Source of the DNA: Doris montereyensis
Lineage: Eukaryota > Mollusca > Gastropoda > Nudibranchia > Dorididae
NCBI GenBank assembly: GCA_037039925.1
Contig: JAXRKP010001876.1
Coordinates: 1-64,000, forward strand
Direction of reading: 5' to 3'
DNA: 64,000 bases
This document shows, one piece after another, positions 1 through 7,915 of the stretch. Position 1 is the stretch's first letter; the number at the start of each line of letters is the position of its first letter. The position numbers and the translations under genes were made by a program. The notes beneath the pieces were generated by a model that searched no databases, was not told where the DNA came from, and was given only the letters and a program-made list of their open reading frames with translations.

Positions 1-226
1 TTTATCGTTCTTTATTGCTCTTTATCGCTCTTTATAGCTCTTTATCGCTCTTTATCGCTTTTGATCGCTCTTTATCGCTCTTCATTGCTCTTTATCGCTG
101 TTTATCGCAACCTATCGCAGCCTATCGCAGTCTATCGCAGCCTATTGCAACCTATCGCAGCCTATCGCAGTCTATCGCTCTTTATCTCTCTTTATCTCTC
201 TTTATCGCTCTTTATCACTCTTTATC
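1..226 (+). repeat. Decamer satellite, plus arm (3' end of a unit)
   Basis: Tandem 10-bp units, mainly TCGCTCTTTA with TCGCAGCCTA units in the middle (about 105-180). This stretch is the same as 3539-3764 and 7079-7304, so the window opens inside the plus arm of a 3.54-kb higher-order unit. It ends where the orientation inverts at the 20-mer block starting near 227. All three frames on this strand are open and read as shifted versions of one decapeptide (SLFIALYRSL); this is not taken as coding. Confidence 0.93.
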
Positions 227-715
227 GAGGGATGGGCAGCGATAAAGAGGGATCGGCAGCGATAAAGAGCCATAGGCAGCGATAAAGAGGGATGGGCAGC
301 GACAAAGAGGGATGGGCAGCGATAAAGTGGGATGGGTGGGGATGGAGAGGGATGGGGAGGTATTAGAGCGGTTAGAAACGCTAAGAAACTCTAGAAAGCT
401 GTAAAAAGCGGTAAGGAGAGGTTAAAAGTGGTAAAGAGCGGTTAAAAGCGGTTAAAAGGATATGGAAGCTGTAGGAAACTGTAGGAAGCTGTATGAAAGT
501 GGTAGGAAACGTTAGGAAGCGGTAAAAAGCTGTATGCAGAAAGCGGTAAAGAGCGGTTAAAAGCGGATGAAAATGGATGGAAGCTGTAGGAAGCTGTATA
601 AAAGCGGTAGGAAACTGTAGGAAGCTGTATAAAAGCGGTAGGAAGCGGTTTAAAAGCAGTTGGAAGCGGTCAAAAACGATTACAAGCGGTTAAAAGCGGT
701 AAAACTGGATTAGAA

Positions 716-769
716 GGGGTTGGAAGGGGTTAGAAGGGGTTAGAAGGGGTTAGAAGGGGTTAAGAGGGG
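716..769 (+). other. Potential G-quadruplex tract, GGGG with 6-nt loops
   Basis: Six GGGG runs start at 716, 726, 736, 746, 756 and 766, each separated by six bases (TTGGAA, TTAGAA, TTAGAA, TTAGAA, TTAAGA). Four G4 runs with loops of at most 7 nt satisfy the usual G-quadruplex pattern. Identical tracts lie at 4254-4307 and 7794-7847. The motif contains GGTTAG as in many telomeres, but the period is 10 and it is internal, so it is not a telomere. Folding is inferred, not shown. Confidence 0.7.
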
Positions 770-787
770 TTAGAAGCGGTTATCAGC

Positions 788-837
788 GGTTCGAAACGGT
801 TCGAAATGGTTCGAAACGGTTCGAAACGGTTCGATAG
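788..837 (+). repeat. GGTTCGAAAC decamer block
   Basis: Five consecutive decamers: GGTTCGAAAC, GGTTCGAAAT, GGTTCGAAAC, GGTTCGAAAC and GGTTCGATAG. Each has the TTCGAA palindrome at its core. The nonamer GTTCGAAAC fits the RNA polymerase III B-box consensus GWTCRANNC, but no convincing A box was seen upstream. The last unit grades into the AGGGAGCGAT units of the minus arm, so the 10-bp register continues across the boundary. Confidence 0.85.
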
Positions 838-2639
838 GGAGCCATAGGGAGCGATAGGGAGCGATATGGAGCGATAAGCAGCCATAGGCAGCCATAGGCA
901 GCCATATGCAGCCATAGCCTGCGATAGGCTGCGATAGGCTGCGACAGGCTGCGATAGGGTGCGATAGGGTGCGATAGGGTGCGATAGGGTGCAATAGGGT
1001 GCGATAGGGTGCGATTGGCGGCGATAGCGCGCGATAGGCTGCGATAGGCTGCGATAGGCTGCGATAGGTTGCAATAGGTTGTGATAGGATGCGATAGGTT
1101 GCGATAGCTGGTGAGAGGTTGAGATAGGCTGCGATAGGCTGCGATAGGCTGCGATAGGCTGCGATAGGCTCCAATAGGCTGTGAGAGGCTGCGATAGGCT
1201 GCGAAAGGCTGCGATAAAGAGCGATAGGCTGCGATAATGAGCGATAAAGAGCGATAAAGAGCGATAAAGAGCGCTAAAGAGCGATAAAGAGCGATAAAAA
1301 GCATAAAGAGCGATAAAGAGCGATAAAGAGCGATAAACAGCGATAAAGAGCGATAAAGAGCGATAAACAGCGATAAAGAGCGATAAAGAGCGATAAAAAG
1401 CGATAACGAGCAACAAAGAGCGATAAAGAACGATAAAGAGCGCCAAAGAGCGATAAAGAGCGATAAAGAGCACTTAAAAGCGATAAAGAGCGATGAGCGA
1501 TAAAGAGCAATAAAAGCGATAAAGAGCGATGAAGAGCGATAAAAGCGATAAAGAGCGATAAAGAGCGATAAAGAGCAATAAAGAACAATAAAGAGCGATA
1601 AAGAGCGATAAAGAGCGATAAAGAGAGAAAAAGAGCAATAAAGAGCGATAGGCTGCGATAGACTGCGATTAGCTGCGATAGTTGCGATAGGCTGCGATAG
1701 GCAGCGATAGGCTGTGGTAGGGGAGCGGTAGGCTGCGGTAGGCTGCGATAAAGAGCGTTAAAGAGCGATAGCGATAAAGTGCGATGAAAAGCGATATAGC
1801 TAAATAAAGAGGATAGGCCCGATAAAGAGCGATAAAGAGCGATAAAAGAGCGATAGGCTGCGAAAAAGAGCGATAAAGAGCGATAGCTGCGACAAAGAGC
1901 GATAGGCTGCGATAAAACAGCGATAAAGAGCAATAAAGAGCGATAACAAGCGATAAACAGCGATAAAGAGCGATAAGGAGCGATAAAGAGCGATAAAGAG
2001 CGATAAAGTGGGGATTGGCTGGGATAGCTGCGATAGGCTGCGATAGGCGGCGGTAGGCTGTGGTAGGCTGCGATAAAAAGCGATAAAGAGCGATAAAGAG
2101 CGATATAAAGCGATAAAGAGCGATAGGCTCCGATAAAGAGGATAAAGAGCGAAAAGAGCGAGAAAGAGCGATAGGCTGCGAAAAAAGAGATAAAGAGCGA
2201 TCGACTGTGATAAAGAGCGATAGGCTGCGATAAAGAACGATAGGCAGTGAAAAAGCGATAGGCAGCGATAAGAGCGATAGGCAGCGATGAAGAGCGATAG
2301 GCTGCGATAGGGCTGTGATAGGCTGTGATAGGATGTGATAGGCTGTGATAGGCTACGATAGGTTGCGATAAAGAGCCCCAGGCAGCAATAAAGAGCCATA
2401 GGCAGCGAGAAAGAGCCAGAGGCAGTGATAAAGAGCCATAGGCCGCAATAAAGAGCCGCAGGCAGCGATAAAGAGCCATAGGCAGCGATAGGCAGCCATA
2501 TGCAGCCATAGGCAGCCATAGGCAGCGATAGGCAGCCATAGACAGCGATAGGCAGCGATAGGCAGCCATAAGCAGCGATAGGCAGCGATAGGCAGCCATA
2601 AGCAGCGATAGGCAGTCATAGGCAGCGATAAAGAGCGAT
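838..2639 (-). repeat. Decamer satellite, minus arm 1
   Basis: Reverse-complement orientation of the arm repeat. From the cassette outwards the order is GATAGGGAGC units, GGCAGCCATA units, GCGATAGGGT units (about 950-1017), GCGATAGGCT units, a long GCGATAAAGA stretch, mixed units, and finally GGCAGCCATA/GCGATAGGCA units up to the hinge. Compared with copies 2 and 3, the part from about 1486 to 2350 carries many 1-10-bp insertions and deletions, while 838-1200 matches them. The open frames on the minus strand here are repeat artefacts. Confidence 0.92.
950..1017 (-). repeat. GCGATAGGGT (TCGCACCCTA) sub-block
   Basis: A run of about seven units in which the usual TAGGCT is replaced by TAGGGT. 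Equivalent runs lie at the same distance from the cassette in other minus arms (near 4488, 8028, 11560, 36715, 50155, 54140 and 57165) and, inverted, in plus arms (near 3340 and 6880). It is a positional marker within the higher-order unit. Confidence 0.8.
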
Positions 2640-2645
2640 ATCGCT
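2634..2645. repeat. Hinge palindrome AGCGATATCGCT
   Basis: Perfect 12-bp palindrome at the exact point where minus-strand units end and plus-strand units begin, with no spacer between. Identical hinges lie at 6174-6185, 9693-9704, 46716-46727, 58688-58699 and 58757-58768, with one-base variants at 13208-13219 and 38383-38394. Flanking arms can pair over long distances in many registers, so cruciform or fold-back structure is possible. Confidence 0.9.
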
Positions 2646-2737
2646 GCCCATCCCTCTTTATCGCTGCCCATCCCTCTTTATCGCTGCCTATGGCTCTTTA
2701 TCGCTGCCCATCCCACTTTATCGCTGCCAATCCCTCT
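2640..2737 (+). repeat. Terminal-inverted-repeat-like 20-mer block, left
   Basis: This 98-bp stretch of 20-mers is the reverse complement of 3765-3862 with four mismatches by eye. The pair brackets the plus arm like terminal inverted repeats, including the order of the variant 20-mers (two CCCATCCC, then one CTATGGC). The same pair occurs at 6180-6277 and 7305-7402. No transposase and no target-site duplication is visible, so a transposon origin is not claimed. Confidence 0.75.
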
Positions 2738-3339
2738 TTATCGCTGCCTATGGCTCTTTAACGCTGCCTATGGCTCTTTATTACTGCCTATGGCTCTTTA
2801 TCGCTGCCTATGGCTGCCTATCGCTGTTTATGGCTGCCTATCGCTGCCTATCACTGCCTATGGCTGCCTATCGCTGCTTATGGCAGCCTGTCGCTGTCTA
2901 TCGCTGCCTATCGCTGCGTATCGCTCTTTATCGCAGCCTAGCGCTCTTTATCGCAGCCTATCGCTCTTTATAGCTCCTTATCGCTCTTTATCTCTCTTTA
3001 TCGCTGCCTATCGCTCTTTATCGCAGCCTATCGCTCCCTATCGCTCCCTATCGCAGCCTATCGCAGCCTATCGTAGCCTATCGCAAGCTATCGCAGCCTA
3101 TCACAGCCTATCACAGCGTATCGCAGCCTATCGCAGCCTATCGCTCTTTATTAGGAGCCTATCGCTCTCTTTATCGCAGCCTATCGCTCTTTATCGCTCT
3201 TTATCGCTCTTTGTCGCTCTTTATCGCTCTTTATTGCTCTTTATCGCTCTTTATCGCTCTTTATCGCAGCCTTTCGCAGCCTTTCGCAACCTATCGCAGC
3301 CTATCGCAACCTTTCGCAGCCTATCACAGCCTATCAGAC

Positions 3340-3430
3340 CCTATCGCCGCCTATTGCACCCGATCGCACTCTATCGCACCCTAGCGCACCCTATCGCACC
3401 CTGTCGCAGCCTATCGCACCCTATCGCACG
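3340..3430 (+). repeat. TCGCACCCTA sub-block of the plus arm
   Basis: Run of decamers carrying CACCC in place of CAGCC, ending at the junction sequence GTTGTCGCAGCC. The same run and junction appear near 6880-6970, 22725-22820, 34315-34410, 35615-35720, 45735-45790 and 48945-49025, and in reduced form at 21718-21815 and 33255-33345. It serves as a landmark for aligning distant copies. Confidence 0.8.
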
Positions 3431-3764
3431 TTGTCGCAGCCTATCGCTATTTATCGCTCTTTATCACTTTTTTTGCTCTTTGTCGCTCTTTATCGATCTT
3501 TATCGCTCTTTATCGGAGCCTATCGCTCTTTATCGCTCTTTATCGTTCTTTATTGCTCTTTATCGCTCTTTATAGCTCTTTATCGCTCTTTATCGCTTTT
3601 GATCGCTCTTTATCGCTCTTCATTGCTCTTTATCGCTGTTTATCGCAACCTATCGCAGCCTATCGCAGTCTATCGCAGCCTATTGCAACCTATCGCAGCC
3701 TATCGCAGTCTATCGCTCTTTATCTCTCTTTATCTCTCTTTATCGCTCTTTATCACTCTTTATC

Positions 3765-3862
3765 GAGGGATGGGCAGCGATAAAGAGGGATCGGCAGCGA
3801 TAAAGAGCCATAGGCAGCGATAAAGAGGGATGGGCAGCGACAAAGAGGGATGGGCAGCGATA
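3765..3862 (-). repeat. Terminal-inverted-repeat-like 20-mer block, right
   Basis: Reverse-complement partner of 2640-2737. It is followed by a degenerate GGGATGGGTGGGGATGGAGA stretch that leads into the spacer. This 20-mer block precedes every full cassette in the window and is therefore part of the conserved module. Confidence 0.75.
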
Positions 3863-4253
3863 AAGTGGGATGGGTGGGGATGGAGAGGGATGGGGAGGTA
3901 TTAGAGCGGTTAGAAACGCTAAGAAACTCTAGAAAGCTGTAAAAAGCGGTAAGGAGAGGTTAAAAGTGGTAAAGAGCGGTTAAAAGCGGTTAAAAGGATA
4001 TGGAAGCTGTAGGAAACTGTAGGAAGCTGTATGAAAGTGGTAGGAAACGTTAGGAAGCGGTAAAAAGCTGTATGCAGAAAGCGGTAAAGAGCGGTTAAAA
4101 GCGGATGAAAATGGATGGAAGCTGTAGGAAGCTGTATAAAAGCGGTAGGAAACTGTAGGAAGCTGTATAAAAGCGGTAGGAAGCGGTTTAAAAGCAGTTG
4201 GAAGCGGTCAAAAACGATTACAAGCGGTTAAAAGCGGTAAAACTGGATTAGAA

Positions 4254-4307
4254 GGGGTTGGAAGGGGTTAGAAGGGGTTAGAAGGGGTTAGAAGGGGTTA
4301 AGAGGGG
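4254..4307 (+). other. Potential G-quadruplex tract, cassette 2
   Basis: Six GGGG runs at 10-bp spacing, identical to 716-769. The 6-nt loops contain TTAGAA. Structure formation is inferred from the pattern only. Confidence 0.7.
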
Positions 4308-4375
4308 TTAGAAGCGGTTATCAGCGGTTCGAAACGGTTCGAAATGGTTCGAAACGGTTCGAAACGGTTCGATAG

Positions 4376-6179
4376 GGAGCCATAGGGAGCGATAGGGAGC
4401 GATATGGAGCGATAAGCAGCCATAGGCAGCCATAGGCAGCCATATGCAGCCATAGCCTGCGATAGGCTGCGATAGGCTGCGACAGGCTGCGATAGGGTGC
4501 GATAGGGTGCGATAGGGTGCGATAGGGTGCAATAGGGTGCGATAGGGTGCGATTGGCGGCGATAGCGCGCGATAGGCTGCGATAGGCTGCGATAGGCTGC
4601 GATAGGTTGCAATAGGTTGTGATAGGATGCGATAGGTTGCGATAGCTGGTGAGAGGTTGAGATAGGCTGCGATAGGCTGCGATAGGCTGCGATAGGCTGC
4701 GATAGGCTCCAATAGGCTGTGAGAGGCTGCGATAGGCTGCGAAAGGCTGCGATAAAGAGCGATAGGCTGCGATAAAGAGCGATAGGCTGCGATAATGAGC
4801 GATAAAGAGCGATAAAGAGCGATAAAGAGCGCTAAAGAGCGATAAAGAGCGATAAAAAGCGATAAAGAGCGATAAAGAGCGATAAAGAGCGATAAACAGC
4901 GATAAAGAGCGATAAAGAGCGATAAAGAGCGATAAAAAGCGATAACGAGCAACAAAGAGCGATAAAGAACGATAAAGTGCGCCAAAGAGCGATAAAGAGC
5001 GATAAAGAGCACTTAAAAGCGATAAAGAGCGATAAAGAGCAATAAAAAGCGATAAAGAGCGATGAAGAGCGATAAAAAGCGATAAAGAGCGATAAAGAGC
5101 GATAAAGAGTAATAAAGAACAATAAAGAGCGATAAAGAGCGATAAAGAGCGATAAAGAGAGAAAAAGAGCAATAAAGAGCGATAGGCTGCGATAGACTGC
5201 GATTAGCTGCGATAGGCTGCGATAGGCTGCGATAGGCTGCGATAGGCTGTGGTAGGGAGCGGTAGGCTGCGGTAGGCTGCGATAAAGAGCGTTAAAGAGC
5301 GATAGCGATAAAGTGCGATGAAAAGCGATAAAAAGCAATAAAGAGTGATAGGCTCAGATAAAGAGCGATAAAGAGCGATAAAGAGCGATAGGCTGCGAAA
5401 AAGAGCGATAAAGAGCGATAGGCTGCGACAAAGAGCGATAGGCTGCGATAAAACAGCGATAAAGAGCAATAAAGAGCGATAACGAGCGATAAACAGCGAT
5501 AAAGAGCGATAAGGAGCGATAAAGAGCGATAAAGAGCGATAAAGGGGGATTGGCTGCGATAGGCTGCGATAGGCTGCGATAGGCGGCGGTAGGCTGTGGT
5601 AGGTTGCGATAAAAAGCGATAAAGAGCGATAAAGAGCGATATAAAGCGATAAAGAGCGATAGGCTCCGATAAAGAGGGATAAAGAGCGAAAAAGAGCGAG
5701 AAAGAGCGATAGGCTGCGAAAAAAAACGATAAAGAGCGATAGACTGCGATAAAGAGCGATAGGCTGCGATAAAGAACGATAGGCAGTGAAAAAAGCGATA
5801 GGCAGCGATAAAGAGCGATAGGCAGCGATGAAGAGCGATAGGCTGCGATAGGCTGTGAGAGGCTGTGATAGGATGTGATAGGCTGTGATAGGCGGCGATA
5901 GGCTGCGATAAAGAGCCCTAGGCAGCAATAAAGAGCCATAGGCAGCGAGAAAGAGCCAGAGGCAGTGATAAAGAGCCATAGGCAGCAATAAAGAGCCGCA
6001 GGCAGCGATAAAGAGCCATAGGCAGCGATAGGCAGCCATATGCAGCCATAGGCAGCCATAGGCAGCGATAGGCAGCCATAGACAGCGATAGGCAGCGATA
6101 GGCAGCCATAAGCAGCGATAGGCAGCGATAGGCAGCCATAAGCAGCGATAGGCAGTCATAGGCAGCGATAAAGAGCGAT
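4376..6179 (-). repeat. Decamer satellite, minus arm 2
   Basis: Same order of sub-blocks as minus arm 1: GATAGGGAGC, GGCAGCCATA, GCGATAGGGT (4488-4560), GCGATAGGCT, GCGATAAAGA, mixed, GGCAGCCATA, hinge. It carries a 20-bp extra pair of units near 4755-4790 and lacks the AAAAAGCATAAAG variant seen in copies 1 and 3. Few indels interrupt the register. Confidence 0.93.
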
Positions 6180-6185
6180 ATCGCT
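6174..6185. repeat. Hinge palindrome AGCGATATCGCT, copy 2
   Basis: Perfect copy of the 2634-2645 hinge, 3540 bp downstream. It defines the boundary between higher-order units 2 and 3. Confidence 0.9.
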
Positions 6186-7304
6186 GCCCATCCCTCTTTA
6201 TCGCTGCCCATCCCTCTTTATCGCTGCCTATGGCTCTTTATCGCTGCCCATCCCACTTTATCGCTGCCAATCCCTCTTTATCGCTGCCTATGGCTCTTTA
6301 ACGCTGCCTATGGCTCTTTATTACTGCCTATGGCTCTTTATCGCTGCCTATGGCTGCCTATCGCTGTTTATGGCTGCCTATCGCTGCCTATCACTGCCTA
6401 TGGCTGCCTATCGCTGCTTATGGCAGCCTGTCGCTGTCTATCGCTGCCTATCGCTGCGTATCGCTCTTTATCGCAGCCTAGCGCTCTTTATCGCAGCCTA
6501 TCGCTCTTTATAGCTCCTTATCGCTCTTTATCTCTCTTTATCGCTGCCTATCGCTCTTTATCGCAGCCTATCGCTCCCTATCGCTCCCTATCGCAGCCTA
6601 TCGCAGCCTATCGTAGCCTATCGCAAGCTATCGCAGCCTATCACAGCCTATCACAGCGTATCGCAGCCTATCGCAGCCTATCGCTCTTTATTAGGAGCCT
6701 ATCGCTCTCTTTATCGCAGCCTATCGCTCTTTATCGCTCTTTATCGCTCTTTGTCGCTCTTTATCGCTCTTTATTGCTCTTTATCGCTCTTTATCGCTCT
6801 TTATCGCAGCCTTTCGCAGCCTTTCGCAACCTATCGCAGCCTATCGCAACCTTTCGCAGCCTATCACAGCCTATCAGACCCTATCGCCGCCTATTGCACC
6901 CGATCGCACTCTATCGCACCCTAGCGCACCCTATCGCACCCTGTCGCAGCCTATCGCACCCTATCGCACGTTGTCGCAGCCTATCGCTATTTATCGCTCT
7001 TTATCACTTTTTTTGCTCTTTGTCGCTCTTTATCGATCTTTATCGCTCTTTATCGGAGCCTATCGCTCTTTATCGCTCTTTATCGTTCTTTATTGCTCTT
7101 TATCGCTCTTTATAGCTCTTTATCGCTCTTTATCGCTTTTGATCGCTCTTTATCGCTCTTCATTGCTCTTTATCGCTGTTTATCGCAACCTATCGCAGCC
7201 TATCGCAGTCTATCGCAGCCTATTGCAACCTATCGCAGCCTATCGCAGTCTATCGCTCTTTATCTCTCTTTATCTCTCTTTATCGCTCTTTATCACTCTT
7301 TATC
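6180..7304 (+). repeat. Decamer satellite, plus arm 3
   Basis: Appears identical to plus arm 2 at an offset of 3540 bp. The encoded artefact peptides of the two arms are also identical. Such identity in a low-complexity arm suggests very recent duplication, conversion, or a duplicated assembly path. Confidence 0.93.
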
Positions 7305-7915
7305 GAGGGATGGGCAGCGATAAAGAGGGATCGGCAGCGATAAAGAGCCATAGGCAGCGATAAAGAGGGATGGGCAGCGACAAAGAGGGATGGGCAGCGA
7401 TAAAGTGGGATGGGTGGGGATGGAGAGGGATGGGGAGGTATTAGAGCGGTTAGAAACGCTAAGAAACTCTAGAAAGCTGTAAAAAGCGGTAAGGAGAGGT
7501 TAAAAGTGGTAAAGAGCGGTTAAAAGCGGTTAAAAGGATATGGAAGCTGTAGGAAACTGTAGGAAGCTGTATGAAAGTGGTAGGAAACGTTAGGAAGCGG
7601 TAAAAAGCTGTATGCAGAAAGCGGTAAAGAGCGGTTAAAAGCGGATGAAAATGGATGGAAGCTGTAGGAAGCTGTATAAAAGCGGTAGGAAACTGTAGGA
7701 AGCTGTATAAAAGCGGTAGGAAGCGGTTTAAAAGCAGTTGGAAGCGGTCAAAAACGATTACAAGCGGTTAAAAGCGGTAAAACTGGATTAGAAGGGGTTG
7801 GAAGGGGTTAGAAGGGGTTAGAAGGGGTTAGAAGGGGTTAAGAGGGGTTAGAAGCGGTTATCAGCGGTTCGAAACGGTTCGAAATGGTTCGAAACGGTTC
7901 GAAACGGTTCGATAG
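7305..7915 (+). repeat. Cassette 3
   Basis: Third near-identical cassette: 20-mers 7305-7422, spacer from about 7437, G-rich tract 7794-7847, GGTTCGAAAC block 7866-7915. Its spacing from cassette 2 is 3540 bp. Confidence 0.92.

Larger units (their letters stand above)
227..837 (+). repeat. Cassette 1 (inverted 20-mers, spacer, G-rich tract, GGTTCGAAAC block)
   Basis: Four segments in fixed order. At 227-344 lie 20-mers of type GGGATGGGCAGCGATAAAGA, inverted relative to the preceding arm. At 345-710 is a spacer of looser ~10-bp units (GCGGTTAAAA, GCTGTAGGAA, GCTGTATAAA) with an internal repeat at ~120 bp. At 711-775 is a G-rich GGGGTTAGAA tract. At 788-837 are five GGTTCGAAAC-type units. The same module recurs throughout the window and always in this orientation. 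No gene is visible. Function unknown; it is the only part of the unit that is not simple arm repeat, so it is the natural candidate for any regulatory role. Confidence 0.9.
2640..3764 (+). repeat. Decamer satellite, plus arm 2
   Basis: Order from the hinge: 20-mers TCGCTGCCCATCCCTCTTTA and TGGCTCTTTA variants (2641-2810); TGGCTGCCTA/TCGCTGCCTA (2810-2920); mixed TCGCTCTTTA and TCGCAGCCTA (2920-3265); TCGCAGCCTT and TCGCACCCTA (3265-3430); then TCGCTCTTTA with a TCGCAGCCTA patch before the cassette. It appears identical to 6180-7304. Frames of 261 and 130 codons open here are products of the 10-bp period. Confidence 0.93.
3765..4375 (+). repeat. Cassette 2
   Basis: Same four-part module as cassette 1, displaced by 3538 bp, with no difference found by eye. 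The inverted 20-mers run 3765-3882. The spacer starts with GGTATTAGAGCGG at 3897 and ends near 4250. The G-rich tract is 4254-4307 and the GGTTCGAAAC block 4326-4375. It sits between a plus arm on its left and a minus arm on its right, so both arms point toward it. Confidence 0.92.

Noticed and set aside
227..344. Minisatellite-type recombination hotspot (GGGATGGGCAG core)
   Set aside because: The G-rich core loosely resembles minisatellite cores, but the similarity is too short and low in complexity to support the claim.
711..775. Telomere tract (GGTTAG-containing)
   Set aside because: The period is 10 rather than 6 or 7, the tract is about 60 bp long, internal, and repeated in every cassette.
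788..837. tRNA or Pol III gene because of the B-box-like motif
   Set aside because: No A box, cloverleaf or T-run terminator was found at suitable distance.
2790..3575. 261-codon frame perfectly conserved at 6330-7115
   Set aside because: The conservation is that of the whole 3.54-kb DNA unit, including the non-coding cassette, so it is not evidence of protein selection.
2640..3862. Autonomous DNA transposon with terminal inverted repeats
   Set aside because: The interior is only decamer satellite, with no transposase and no target-site duplication.
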